A stretch of DNA of 64,000 nucleotides from Pseudomonas sp. GD04019 (GTDB lineage Bacteria > Pseudomonadota > Gammaproteobacteria > Pseudomonadales > Pseudomonadaceae). The stretch spans positions 62,001 to 126,000 of the forward strand of contig NZ_JAOEEA010000014.1 in the NCBI RefSeq assembly GCF_029837695.1. Reading direction: 5' to 3'. A program made the position numbers and the translations under genes. Each line of letters begins with the position of its first letter. The first letter of the stretch is position 1. The notes below the pieces were generated by a model. It was not told where the DNA came from. It ran no database searches and was given only the letters and a program-made list of their open reading frames with translations. This document shows, piece after piece, positions 53,421 through 61,178 of this stretch.

Positions 53421-53597
53421 TTAACCCTCCACCTTCAGCAGGTAGTAAGCCTTGTTGATCATGCCGCGGTTCTCAGGAGTGTCCTGAACTTCCACGGAGT
53501 GACCAATGCGACGCAGGCCGAGGCCCTTGACGCAAGCTTTGTGGTTGGCCAGACGGCCGTTGGTGCTCTTGATCAGAGTAACTTTGACGGTAGCCAT
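53421..53597 (-). CDS. rpmD: 50S ribosomal protein L30
   Basis: 58 residues, beginning MATVKVTLIKSTNGRLANHK and ending MINKAYYLLKVEG, with the LGLRRIGHSVEVQDTPENRG core of L30. It is short but complete, packed between rpsE (2 nt) and rplO (2 nt) exactly where the spc operon order requires it. Confidence 0.96.
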   Translation of the reverse strand: MATVKVTLIKSTNGRLANHKACVKGLGLRRIGHSVEVQDTPENRGMINKAYYLLKVEG

Positions 53598-53599
53598 GA

Positions 53600-54127
53600 T
53601 CAGAGAATCTCCTCGACGCTCTTTCCACGCTTAGCAGCCACGGAAGCCGGGGACTGCATGGCTTTCAGACCCTTGAAGGTGGCGTACACCACGTTCACCG
53701 GGTTGGTAGAGCCGTAGCATTTGGCCAGGACGTTCTGCACGCCTGCCACTTCCAGCACGGCACGCATGGCGCCGCCGGCGATGATGCCGGTACCTTCGGA
53801 AGCCGGCTGCATGAACACGTGGGACGCGCCATGCACGGACTTCATCGGGTATTGCAGAGTGGTGCCGTTCAGGTCGACCTGAATCATGTTGCGACGTGCA
53901 GCTTCCATCGCCTTCTGGATGGCGGCTGGCACTTCGCGGGACTTGCCGCGACCGAAACCGACGCGACCATTGCCATCACCTACCACGGTCAACGCGGTGA
54001 AGGTGAAGATACGGCCACCCTTTACGGTCTTGGCAACACGGTTAACCTGGACCAGTTTCTCGGTGTAGCCGTCGCTCTGGGCCTCGTCACGGTTGCCGCG
54101 ATCGCGCTTTTGCTCGTTATTTGCCAT
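53600..54127 (-). CDS. rpsE: 30S ribosomal protein S5 with extended N-terminal tail
   Basis: 175 residues. The double-stranded-RNA-binding-like domain (EKLVQVNRVAKTVKGGRIF) and C-terminal domain (GIIAGGAMRAVLEVAGVQNV) are intact. S5 of P. aeruginosa, as I recall it, has 166 residues and runs MANNEQKRDEGYIEKL; here the tail reads QKRDRGNRDEAQSDGYTEKL, an insertion of nine polar residues at about 9-18. S5 acts in decoding fidelity and helicase activity at the mRNA entry. The tail is probably surface-exposed and neutral. Confidence 0.96.
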   Translation of the reverse strand: MANNEQKRDRGNRDEAQSDGYTEKLVQVNRVAKTVKGGRIFTFTALTVVGDGNGRVGFGRGKSREVPAAIQKAMEAARRNMIQVDLNGTTLQYPMKSVHGASHVFMQPASEGTGIIAGGAMRAVLEVAGVQNVLAKCYGSTNPVNVVYATFKGLKAMQSPASVAAKRGKSVEEIL

Positions 54128-54130
54128 AAC

Positions 54131-54481
54131 TTAGAACTCCAGCCCGCCTTCACGAGCAGCATCAGCCAGCGCTTTCACGCGGCCGTGGTACTTGAAGCCA
54201 GAACGGTCGAACGCTACCTGGGTAACGCCAGCGGCTTTCGCGCGCTCGGCAACCAGCTGGCCGACTTTCTTGGCCGCGTCGACGTTGCCGGTGGCGCCGT
54301 CACGCAGTTCTTTGTCCAGGGTCGAGGCACTGGCCAGAACCTTGGCGCCGTCGGCCGAAATGACCTGGGCGTAGATGTGCTGGGAAGAGCGGTACACGCT
54401 GAGGCGTACGGTTTCCAGCTCGCGCATTTTCAGGCGTGCCTTGCGAGCGCGACGCAGACGAGTTTCTTTCTTTTCGCTCAT
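54131..54481 (-). CDS. rplR: 50S ribosomal protein L18
   Basis: 116 residues: RLRRARKARLKMRELETVRL at the basic N terminus, SSQHIYAQVISADGAKVLAS, and the C-terminal AFDRSGFKYHGRVKALADAA. It binds 5S rRNA with L5. The gene is 3 nt upstream of rpsE and 10 nt downstream of rplF. Confidence 0.97.
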   Translation of the reverse strand: MSEKKETRLRRARKARLKMRELETVRLSVYRSSQHIYAQVISADGAKVLASASTLDKELRDGATGNVDAAKKVGQLVAERAKAAGVTQVAFDRSGFKYHGRVKALADAAREGGLEF

Positions 54482-54491
54482 TTGCTATGCC

Positions 54492-55025
54492 CTACTTCTT
54501 CTTAGCTTCTTTGCGACGTACGACTTCGTCGGAGTAACGCACACCTTTGCCTTTGTACGGCTCAGGACGACGGAAGTCGCGGATCTCCGCAGCTACCTGA
54601 CCAACCAGCTGCTTGTCGATGCCCTTGATCAGGATATCGGTCTGGCTGGGGGTTTCGGCAGTAACGCCCTGCGGCAGTTCGTAGTCGATCGGATGGGAGA
54701 AGCCCAGCGCGAGGTTCAGCACCTGGCCCTTGGCTTGGGCCTTGTAGCCCACACCGACCAACTGCAGCTTGCGCTCGAAGCCTTGGCTCACGCCAATGAC
54801 CATGTTGTTGACCAGTGCACGGGTGGTACCGGCCATGGCGCGATTCTGCTGATCGCCATTGCGGGCGGCAAAACGCAGCTCACCGGAGTCCTGGATGACT
54901 TCCACGGACGAGTGCACGTTCAGTTCGAGGGTGCCCTTGGCGCCCTTGATCGAAAGCTGTTGGCCTGCGAGTTTGACCTCGACACCAGCCGGCAGCTTAA
55001 CGGGGTTCTTAGCAACGCGAGACAT
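54492..55025 (-). CDS. rplF: 50S ribosomal protein L6
   Basis: 177 residues with the two duplicated L6 folds: MSRVAKNPVKLPAGVEVKLA at the N terminus and the C-terminal signature RRPEPYKGKGVRYSDEVVRR. It sits near the factor-binding region of the large subunit. It lies between rpsH (14 nt) and rplR (10 nt). Confidence 0.97.
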   Translation of the reverse strand: MSRVAKNPVKLPAGVEVKLAGQQLSIKGAKGTLELNVHSSVEVIQDSGELRFAARNGDQQNRAMAGTTRALVNNMVIGVSQGFERKLQLVGVGYKAQAKGQVLNLALGFSHPIDYELPQGVTAETPSQTDILIKGIDKQLVGQVAAEIRDFRRPEPYKGKGVRYSDEVVRRKEAKKK

Positions 55026-55039
55026 GCTTATCCCCCCCC

Positions 55040-55432
55040 TTAGAACACGGTGCAGAGCACTTCACCGCCGACACCGGCAGCGCGTGCAGCGCGATCAGTC
55101 ATCACACCTTTGTTGGTGGAGACGATGGAAACGCCCAGACCGCCGCGAACTTTCGGCAGCTGATCAGCCGGCTTGTACTGGCGCAGGCCAGGACGGCTGA
55201 TACGTTTCACTTCCTCGATGACCGGACGGCCTTCGAAGTACTTCAGCTCGATGGACAGCTGCGGCTTGGCGTCGCTGCTGACCTGGTATCCCGCGATGTA
55301 ACCTTCATTCTTCAGAACGTTGGCTACTGCCACCTTCAGCTTGGAAGACGGCATGCTTACTACCGACTTTTCAGCCATCTGGGCATTACGGATACGAGTT
55401 AGCATGTCCGCTAACGGGTCCTGCATACTCAT
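55040..55432 (-). CDS. rpsH: 30S ribosomal protein S8
   Basis: 130 residues: MSMQDPLADMLTRIRNAQMA, RPVIEEVKRISRPGLRQYKP and the C-terminal GLGVSIVSTNKGVMTDRAAR. It is a 16S-rRNA-binding assembly protein and, in E. coli, the translational repressor of the spc operon. Its start is separated from rpsN by an unusually long 176-nt gap with three hairpins (55461-55599), so it may be transcribed at a reduced or regulated level or from its own promoter. Confidence 0.97.
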   Translation of the reverse strand: MSMQDPLADMLTRIRNAQMAEKSVVSMPSSKLKVAVANVLKNEGYIAGYQVSSDAKPQLSIELKYFEGRPVIEEVKRISRPGLRQYKPADQLPKVRGGLGVSIVSTNKGVMTDRAARAAGVGGEVLCTVF

Positions 55433-55460
55433 GGGCTAGATGCTCCTGATACAAAAAGAA

Positions 55461-55474
55461 CAGCCTTTCGGCTG
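55461..55474 (-). terminator. Terminator-shaped hairpin C in the rpsN-rpsH gap
   Basis: On the minus strand: stem CAGCC / GGCTG closing a GAAA tetraloop, followed directly by TTCTTTTTG. It lies 28 nt upstream of the rpsH start, between hairpin B and the ribosome-binding site. Confidence 0.6.
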
Positions 55475-55544
55475 GAACCATCCACGAGCTCGGCAAATGC
55501 CAGGCTCAGGAGAGCCGGACATTCTAGAGATCGATCAAAAATGA

Positions 55545-55568
55545 ATCAAGCCCCAAAAGGGGCTTGAT
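55545..55568 (-). terminator. Terminator-shaped hairpin B in the rpsN-rpsH gap
   Basis: Perfect 10-bp stem ATCAAGCCCC / GGGGCTTGAT with a 4-nt loop; on the minus strand it is followed by TCATTTTTG. It is one of three hairpins in 139 nt. Confidence 0.75.
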
Positions 55569-55578
55569 CGATAAAACA

Positions 55579-55599
55579 AAGCCGGCGCTAGGCCGGCTT
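55579..55599 (-). terminator. Terminator-shaped hairpin A in the rpsN-rpsH gap
   Basis: 8-bp stem AAGCCGGC / GCCGGCTT with a 5-nt loop, 9 nt past the rpsN stop; on the minus strand it is followed by TTTGTTTTAT. By shape this is an ordinary intrinsic terminator, placed inside the spc operon. Confidence 0.75.
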
Positions 55600-55608
55600 C
55601 GCTTCTTG

Positions 55609-55914
55609 TTACCAGCTGGCTTTCACCAGGCCCGGTACATCACCGCGCATCGCAGCTTCGCGCAGCTTGTTACGGCCGAGGCCAAACTTGCGATACACGC
55701 CGTGCGGACGGCCAGTGATGCGGCAACGGTTACGCAGGCGGCTGGCGCTGGCGTCACGCGGTTGCTTTTGCAGGGCGACCTGGGCTTCCCAACGCTGCTC
55801 CGGAGTGGAGTTCGGGTTGGCGATGACAGCTTTCAGCTCGGCACGCTTCTTGGCGTACTTGGCTACCGTTTGCTGACGCTTCAGCTCACGGTTTTTCATG
55901 CTCATTTTGGCCAT
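55609..55914 (-). CDS. rpsN: 30S ribosomal protein S14 (long, zinc-independent form)
   Basis: 101 residues: MAKMSMKNRELKRQQTVAKY and the C-terminal RCRITGRPHGVYRKFGLGRN. The CxxC...CxxC zinc ribbon of the short form is absent (a single Cys remains in RNRCRITG), so this is the zinc-independent type usual in gammaproteobacteria. It is 14 nt after rplE; the three-hairpin gap follows. Confidence 0.97.
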   Translation of the reverse strand: MAKMSMKNRELKRQQTVAKYAKKRAELKAVIANPNSTPEQRWEAQVALQKQPRDASASRLRNRCRITGRPHGVYRKFGLGRNKLREAAMRGDVPGLVKASW

Positions 55915-55928
55915 GATCCAAACTCCAA

Positions 55929-56468
55929 TCAGTTGCGGAACGGGAACTTGAAAGCACGCAGCAAAGCGCGGCCTTCATCGTCCGTACGGGCAGTAGTGGT
56001 CAGGGTGATGTCCAGACCACGCAGCGCATCGATCTTGTCGTAATCGATTTCCGGGAAGATGATCTGCTCTTTGACGCCCATGCTGTAGTTGCCACGACCA
56101 TCGAAGGACTTGGCATTCAGGCCGCGGAAGTCACGCACGCGCGGCAGGGAGATCGCGAGCAGGCGATCCAGGAATTCGTACATACGATCGCGACGCAGAG
56201 TCACCTTGACACCGATCGGCCAACCTTCACGAACCTTGAAGCCAGCAATGGACTTGCGGGCGAAGGTCACGACGGGCTTTTGACCGGTGATCTTTTCCAG
56301 GTCGGCAACGGCGTTTTCGATGATCTTCTTGTCACCGATCGCTTCGCCAAGACCCATGTTCAGGGTGATTTTGGTAACGCGCGGAACTTCCATCACGTTG
56401 GCCAGCTTCAGTTCTTCCTTCAGCTTGGGCGCGATTTCCTTCCGGTAAATCTCTTTCAGTCGTGCCAT
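55929..56468 (-). CDS. rplE: 50S ribosomal protein L5
   Basis: 179 residues: the PRVTKITLNMGLGEAIGDKK and GRGNYSMGVKEQIIFPEIDY signatures. It binds 5S rRNA and contacts S13 in the central inter-subunit bridge. It lies 19 nt after rplX and 14 nt before rpsN. Confidence 0.97.
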   Translation of the reverse strand: MARLKEIYRKEIAPKLKEELKLANVMEVPRVTKITLNMGLGEAIGDKKIIENAVADLEKITGQKPVVTFARKSIAGFKVREGWPIGVKVTLRRDRMYEFLDRLLAISLPRVRDFRGLNAKSFDGRGNYSMGVKEQIIFPEIDYDKIDALRGLDITLTTTARTDDEGRALLRAFKFPFRN

Positions 56469-56487
56469 GGTGTTTTACCTATGATTC

Positions 56488-56802
56488 TCAAGCGCCAACC
56501 GGCTTTTGGGTGGACTTGAAGACACGAATTTTCTTACCGTCTTCGACTTTGAAACCAACGCGGTCAGCCTTGCTGGTTTCAGTGTTGAAGATGGCGACGT
56601 TGGAAACGTGCAGGGGCGCCTCTTTCTCGACGATACCGCCCTGAACACCAGCCATCGGGTTCGGTTTGGTATGACGCTTGACGAGGTTGATGCCGCCGAC
56701 GATCAGACGATCGTCAGCCAGCACTTTCAGCACCTTGCCGCGCTTGCCCTTGTCTTTGCCGGCGATGACGATGATCTCGTCGTCACGACGAATCTTTTGC
56801 AT
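56488..56802 (-). CDS. rplX: 50S ribosomal protein L24
   Basis: 104 residues. KOW motif DDEIIVIAGKDKGKRGKVLK at the N terminus, then GGINLVKRHTKPNPM. It initiates 50S assembly at the 5' end of 23S rRNA. It lies between rplN (12 nt) and rplE (19 nt). Confidence 0.97.
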   Translation of the reverse strand: MQKIRRDDEIIVIAGKDKGKRGKVLKVLADDRLIVGGINLVKRHTKPNPMAGVQGGIVEKEAPLHVSNVAIFNTETSKADRVGFKVEDGKKIRVFKSTQKPVGA

Positions 56803-56814
56803 GACGGCTTCTCC

Positions 56815-57183
56815 TTACAGCACTTCGGGGGCGAGCGAGACGATCTTCATGAACTTCTCGGAACGCAGTTCACGAGTCACCGGCCCGAAGATACGGGTGC
56901 CGATCGGCTCTTGCTTGTTGTTCAGCAGAACAGCAGCGTTGCCGTCGAAGCGGATGATCGAGCCATCGGCACGGCGTACGCCGTGACGGGTACGGACCAC
57001 AACAGCGGTCATTACCTGGCCTTTCTTCACCTTGCCGCGCGGAATCGCTTCCTTCACGGTGACCTTGATGATGTCGCCGATGCCGGCGTAACGGCGGTGC
57101 GAACCACCAAGGACCTTGATGCACATAACGCGACGAGCACCGCTGTTGTCAGCGACGTCGAGCATGGATTGAGTCTGAATCAT
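56815..57183 (-). CDS. rplN: 50S ribosomal protein L14
   Basis: 122 residues: MIQTQSMLDVADNSGARRVM, VLGGSHRRYAGIGDIIKVTV and GPVTRELRSEKFMKIVSLAP are standard. It is the first gene of the classical spc segment and lies 22 nt after rpsQ without a visible terminator between. Confidence 0.97.
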   Translation of the reverse strand: MIQTQSMLDVADNSGARRVMCIKVLGGSHRRYAGIGDIIKVTVKEAIPRGKVKKGQVMTAVVVRTRHGVRRADGSIIRFDGNAAVLLNNKQEPIGTRIFGPVTRELRSEKFMKIVSLAPEVL

Positions 57184-57205
57184 ATCTTTCTCCGACCCTT
57201 AGTCC

Positions 57206-57472
57206 TTAGACTTCCACGGCACGTTCGAGGACTTCCACCAGGGCCCAGCACTTGGTCTTGGCCAGCGGACGGGTCTCGCGGATGGAGACCTTGTCGCCGA
57301 TCTTGCACTGGTTGGTTTCGTCGTGAGCGTGCAGCTTGGTCGAACGCTTAACGTACTTACCGTAGATCGGGTGCTTAACGCGACGCTCGATCAGAACGGT
57401 GATGGTCTTGTCCATTTTGTCGCTGACGACGCGGCCAGTCAGCGTGCGGACGGTTTTCTCAGCTTCAGCCAT
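57206..57472 (-). CDS. rpsQ: 30S ribosomal protein S17
   Basis: 88 residues: RTLTGRVVSDKMDKTITVLI and KIGDKVSIRETRPLAKTKCW. It is a primary 16S-rRNA-binding OB-fold protein. It starts 2 nt after rpmC and is the last gene of the classical S10 segment. Confidence 0.97.
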   Translation of the reverse strand: MAEAEKTVRTLTGRVVSDKMDKTITVLIERRVKHPIYGKYVKRSTKLHAHDETNQCKIGDKVSIRETRPLAKTKCWALVEVLERAVEV

Positions 57473-57474
57473 GA

Positions 57475-57666
57475 TTACTTACCTGCCTGCTGGTTGAGCA
57501 CAGTCTTCACGCGAGCGATGTCGCGCTTCACTTGCGAGAGCAGGTGAGACTGCCCCAACTGACCAGTTGCCTTCTGCATACGCAGATTGAACTGGTCGCG
57601 CAGCAGACCGAGCAGTTGCTCGTTCAGCTGCTGAACCGATTTTTCACGAAGTTCATTCGCTTTCAT
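57475..57666 (-). CDS. rpmC: 50S ribosomal protein L29
   Basis: 63 residues from ATG 57666, which overlaps the rplP stop; the GTG one codon earlier is not needed. Two-helix protein with KANELREKSVQQLNEQLLGL and QLGQSHLLSQVKRDIARVKT. It sits at the tunnel exit, the docking site for trigger factor and SRP. Confidence 0.97.
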   Translation of the reverse strand: MKANELREKSVQQLNEQLLGLLRDQFNLRMQKATGQLGQSHLLSQVKRDIARVKTVLNQQAGK

Positions 57667-58079
57667 CACATCACCGTCCGCTTAACAAAGGAGGTGGCGA
57701 GCGGCAGCTTTGCAGCAGCCAGGGCGAATGCCTCACGCGCCAGCTCTTCTGGAACACCTTCAATCTCGTACAGCACCTTGCCCGGCTGGATCTGGGCTAC
57801 CCAGTACTCGACGCCGCCCTTACCTTTACCCATACGAACTTCGAGGGGCTTTTTGGTAACTGGCTTGTCCGGGAACACACGGATCCAGATCTTACCGCCA
57901 CGCTTAACGTGACGAGTCAGAGCACGACGGGCCGATTCGATCTGACGAGCAGTCAGGCGACCACGGGAAACAGCTTTCAGGGCGAATTCGCCGAAGCTGA
58001 CCTTGCTACCGCGATGGGCCAGACCACGGTTGTGGCCGGTCATCTGCTTGCGGAATTTTGTACGCTTGGGTTGCAACAT
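57666..58079 (-). CDS. rplP: 50S ribosomal protein L16
   Basis: 137 residues: MLQPKRTKFRKQMTGHNRGL, GKIWIRVFPDKPVTKKPLEV and the C-terminal AAAKLPLATSFVKRTVM. L16 helps place A-site tRNA. It is coupled to rpmC (ATGA overlap) and lies 12 nt after rpsC. Confidence 0.97.
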   Translation of the reverse strand: MLQPKRTKFRKQMTGHNRGLAHRGSKVSFGEFALKAVSRGRLTARQIESARRALTRHVKRGGKIWIRVFPDKPVTKKPLEVRMGKGKGGVEYWVAQIQPGKVLYEIEGVPEELAREAFALAAAKLPLATSFVKRTVM

Positions 58080-58091
58080 GTTGCGTACTCC

Positions 58092-58778
58092 TTACTTAGC
58101 AGCTTTCTTACGAGGCGCCGGGGCGACAGGCTTCAGCTCTTCTTGGCGGCCACCGATGACCTCACCTTTGAAGATCCAAACCTTCACACCGATCACACCG
58201 TAGGTGGTGTGCGCTTCGTAGGTGGCATAATCGATATCGGCACGCAGGGTGTGCAGAGGCACACGACCTTCGCGATACCACTCGGTACGGGCGATTTCCG
58301 CGCCGCCGAGACGACCACTTACCTGGATCTTGATGCCCTTGGCACCAATACGCATGGCGTTCTGTACGGCGCGCTTCATGGCGCGACGGAACATAACGCG
58401 GCGCTCCAGCTGCTGAGCAACGCTCTGAGCAACCAGCATACCGTCGAGCTCCGGCTTGCGGATCTCTTCGATGTTGATGTGCACAGGCACACCCATTTGC
58501 TTGGTCAGGTCCTGACGCAGCTTCTCAACATCTTCACCTTTCTTGCCGATCACGATGCCGGGACGAGCGGTGTGGATGGTGATGCGTGCGGTTTGAGCCG
58601 GACGAGCGATGTCGATACGGCTTACGGACGCGCTTTTTAGTTTGTCTTGGAGGTACTCACGCACCTTCAGGTCGGCAAACAGATAATCAGCGTATTGACG
58701 CTTGTCTGCGTACCAGACGGAGGTGTGCTCCTTGACGATTCCCAGGCGGATGCCAACGGGATGTACTTTCTGACCCAT
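58092..58778 (-). CDS. rpsC: 30S ribosomal protein S3
   Basis: 228 residues from ATG 58778 (MGQKVHPVGIRLGIVKEHTS). The KH domain GIVIGKKGEDVEKLRQDLTK binds 16S rRNA at the mRNA entry, and the C-terminal domain ends KPVAPAPRKKAAK. An open frame runs further upstream into rplV but the conserved start is clear. It lies 13 nt after rplV. Confidence 0.97.
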   Translation of the reverse strand: MGQKVHPVGIRLGIVKEHTSVWYADKRQYADYLFADLKVREYLQDKLKSASVSRIDIARPAQTARITIHTARPGIVIGKKGEDVEKLRQDLTKQMGVPVHINIEEIRKPELDGMLVAQSVAQQLERRVMFRRAMKRAVQNAMRIGAKGIKIQVSGRLGGAEIARTEWYREGRVPLHTLRADIDYATYEAHTTYGVIGVKVWIFKGEVIGGRQEELKPVAPAPRKKAAK

Positions 58779-58791
58779 CTGATCGACTCCG

Positions 58792-59124
58792 TTACTTGTC
58801 CGCAACCTTGACAGTGATATGGCAAGACCGCTTGACGATGCGATCAGCACGGCCTTTGGCACGCGGCATGATGCGCTTCAGCGAACGCCCCTCGTTGACG
58901 AAAACGGTGCTGACCTTCAGGTCGTCAACGTCTGCGCCTTCGTTGTGCTCGGCGTTGGCTACGGCCGACTCCAGCACTTTCTTGATGATCTCGGCGGCTT
59001 TCTTCGAGCTGAAAGCCAGCAGGTTGAGCGCTTCGCCCACCTTCTTCCCGCGGATCTGGTCGGCGACCAAGCGGGCTTTCTGGGCGGAGATGCGAGCGCC
59101 CGACAGCTTAGCGGCTACTTCCAT
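58792..59124 (-). CDS. rplV: 50S ribosomal protein L22
   Basis: 110 residues: GARISAQKARLVADQIRGKK and the long tunnel-lining hairpin RSLKRIMPRAKGRADRI. L22 lines the exit tunnel; hairpin changes affect macrolides, and none is obvious. It lies 13 nt after rpsS. Confidence 0.97.
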   Translation of the reverse strand: MEVAAKLSGARISAQKARLVADQIRGKKVGEALNLLAFSSKKAAEIIKKVLESAVANAEHNEGADVDDLKVSTVFVNEGRSLKRIMPRAKGRADRIVKRSCHITVKVADK

Positions 59125-59137
59125 CGTTCCTTACCCC

Positions 59138-59413
59138 TTAACGCTTGGCTTTCTTGTCCGCAGCGTGCCCACGATAAGTGCGGGTACCAGCGAACTCGCC
59201 GAGTTTGTGGCCGACCATGTCTTCGTTCACGAGGACCGGGACATGTTGACGACCGTTATGCACAGCAATGGTCAGACCGACCATTTGCGGCAGAATGATG
59301 GAGCGACGCGACCAGGTTTTAACCGGCTTGCGATCATTCTTTTCCACCGCCACTTCGATCTTCTTCAGTAGGTGAAGATCGATAAAAGGACCTTTTTTCA
59401 GAGAACGCGGCAC
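59138..59413 (-). CDS. rpsS: 30S ribosomal protein S19
   Basis: 91 residues: MPRSLKKGPFIDLHLLKKIE, WSRRSIILPQMVGLTIAVHN and GHKLGEFAGTRTYRGHAADK. It partners S13 in the head of the small subunit. It lies 16 nt after rplB. Confidence 0.97.
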   Translation of the reverse strand: MPRSLKKGPFIDLHLLKKIEVAVEKNDRKPVKTWSRRSIILPQMVGLTIAVHNGRQHVPVLVNEDMVGHKLGEFAGTRTYRGHAADKKAKR

Positions 59414-59429
59414 TGTCGTATCCCTCTAA

Positions 59430-60251
59430 TTACTTACGGCGGCGAACGATCATGTTGTCGGTACGCTTGTTCGCACGGGTCTTCGCACCCTTGGTCGGGA
59501 AGCCCCACGGCGAAACAGGGTGACGACCACCAGAGGTACGACCCTCACCACCACCATGCGGGTGGTCGACCGGGTTCATGGCAACACCACGAACGGTCGG
59601 GCGAACGCCGCGCCAGCGAGTGGCACCGGCTTTACCCAGGGAACGCAGGCTGTGCTCGGAGTTGGACACTTCACCCAGGGTCGCACGGCACTCGGAGAGG
59701 ACCTTGCGCATCTCGCCGGAGCGCAGACGCAGGGTGACGTAGGCACCTTCACGAGCTACCAGCTGGGCGGAAGCACCAGCGGAGCGAACCAGCTGTGCGC
59801 CTTTACCCGGCTTCAGTTCGATCGCATGAATGGTCGAACCAACAGGGATGTTGCGCAGCGGCAGGCTGTTACCGGCCTTGATCGGAGCAGCGGCACCGGA
59901 TACCAGTTGATCGCCAGCACTCACACCTTTCGGGGCGATGATGTAGCGACGCTCACCGTCGGCGTATTTCAGCAGAGCGATGTGGGCGGTACGGTTCGGA
60001 TCGTATTCCACGCGCTCAACGACGGCAGGGATGCCATCCTTGTTGCGACGGAAGTCGACCAGACGGTAGTGCTGCTTGTGGCCACCGCCGATGTGGCGAG
60101 TGGTGATACGACCGTTGTTGTTACGGCCGCCAGTTTTCGACTTCTTCTCGAGCAGCGGAGCATAAGGAGCGCCTTTGTGCAGCTCCTGATTGACCACTTT
60201 GACCACGAAACGGCGGCCAGCGGAAGTCGGTTTGCATTTAACGATTGCCAT
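59430..60251 (-). CDS. rplB: 50S ribosomal protein L2
   Basis: 273 residues, full length: GGRNNNGRITTRHIGGGHKQ, the central RNA-binding domain, and the C-terminal RGVAMNPVDHPHGGGEGRTS with the His that lies near the peptidyl-transferase centre. It lies 14 nt after rplW. Confidence 0.98.
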   Translation of the reverse strand: MAIVKCKPTSAGRRFVVKVVNQELHKGAPYAPLLEKKSKTGGRNNNGRITTRHIGGGHKQHYRLVDFRRNKDGIPAVVERVEYDPNRTAHIALLKYADGERRYIIAPKGVSAGDQLVSGAAAPIKAGNSLPLRNIPVGSTIHAIELKPGKGAQLVRSAGASAQLVAREGAYVTLRLRSGEMRKVLSECRATLGEVSNSEHSLRSLGKAGATRWRGVRPTVRGVAMNPVDHPHGGGEGRTSGGRHPVSPWGFPTKGAKTRANKRTDNMIVRRRK

Positions 60252-60265
60252 GATGCGCCCCTACC

Positions 60266-60565
60266 TTACTCAGCACTGCTGGTGAAATCGAGATCTTGGC
60301 CAGCCTGGAGGGAGACATAAGCCTTCTTCCAGTCGTTGCGCTTGCCCAGACCGCGAGCGGTACGCTTGGTCTTGCCCTGTACATTGACAGTGCGGACCTC
60401 GTCCACTTTCACGCTGAACAGGCTTTCGACGGCCTTCTTGATTTCCAGCTTGGTTGCATCAACGGCAACCTTGAAAACGAATTGGCTCTTACCATCTGCC
60501 AGCACGGAGGCTTTCTCGGAGATGTGCGGGCCAACCAGCACTTTGAATACGCGTTCCTGGTTCAT
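60266..60565 (-). CDS. rplW: 50S ribosomal protein L23
   Basis: 99 residues: MNQERVFKVLVGPHISEKAS and KVDEVRTVNVQGKTKRTARG. It binds near the tunnel exit and is the main anchor for trigger factor and SRP. It overlaps the rplD stop by 4 nt. Confidence 0.97.
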   Translation of the reverse strand: MNQERVFKVLVGPHISEKASVLADGKSQFVFKVAVDATKLEIKKAVESLFSVKVDEVRTVNVQGKTKRTARGLGKRNDWKKAYVSLQAGQDLDFTSSAE

Positions 60566-61164
60566 GCCAGCAGCTCCTCGAATTTCTTCACGGCCGACAC
60601 GGTTACCAGCACTTTGTCGAAGGCGATCAGGCTGACCGGATCGGTGCCTTGAACGTCACGAACATCAACGTGCGGCAGGTTGCGCGCAGCCAGGTACAGA
60701 TTCTGGTCAACGGCTTCGGTAACGATCAGCACGTCGCGCAGACCCATACCGTCCAACTTGCCCAGCAGAGCCTTGGTCTTCGGAGCATCGACGGCGAAGT
60801 CTTCGACAACGACCAGACGATCCAGACGGACCAGCTCGGAGAGGATGGAGCGCAGAGCAGCGCGGTACATCTTCTTGTTCAGCTTCTGGCTGTGATCCTG
60901 CGGCTTGGCCGCGAAGGTCACACCACCGCCACGCCAGATCGGACCAACGCTGGAACCGGAACGAGCACGACCGGTGCCCTTCTGACGCCACGGCTTTTTG
61001 CCACCACCGGTGACTTCAGCGCGAGTTTTCTGAGCACGGGAGCCCTGACGACCGCCAGCCATGTAGGCGACGACAGCCTGGTGCACCAGAGTCTCGTTGA
61101 ACTCACCGCCGAACGTGCGCTCGCTGACTTCGATAGCCTGAGCGCCATTTACATTCAGTTGCAT
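60562..61164 (-). CDS. rplD: 50S ribosomal protein L4
   Basis: 200 residues. The extended tunnel loop is seen as TGGGKKPWRQKGTGRARSGS followed by WRGGGVTFAAKPQDHSQKLN. In E. coli L4 also represses the S10 operon through its leader; whether this applies here cannot be told from the short rpsJ leader. It lies 14 nt after rplC. Confidence 0.97.
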   Translation of the reverse strand: MQLNVNGAQAIEVSERTFGGEFNETLVHQAVVAYMAGGRQGSRAQKTRAEVTGGGKKPWRQKGTGRARSGSSVGPIWRGGGVTFAAKPQDHSQKLNKKMYRAALRSILSELVRLDRLVVVEDFAVDAPKTKALLGKLDGMGLRDVLIVTEAVDQNLYLAARNLPHVDVRDVQGTDPVSLIAFDKVLVTVSAVKKFEELLA

Positions 61165-61178
61165 CTCAGCTTCCCCTA

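Noticed and set aside
55579..55599. End of the ribosomal operon at rpsN
   Set aside because: Gene order and strand continue unbroken into rpsH, rplF and the rest, so the hairpins are treated as internal control elements rather than the operon's end.
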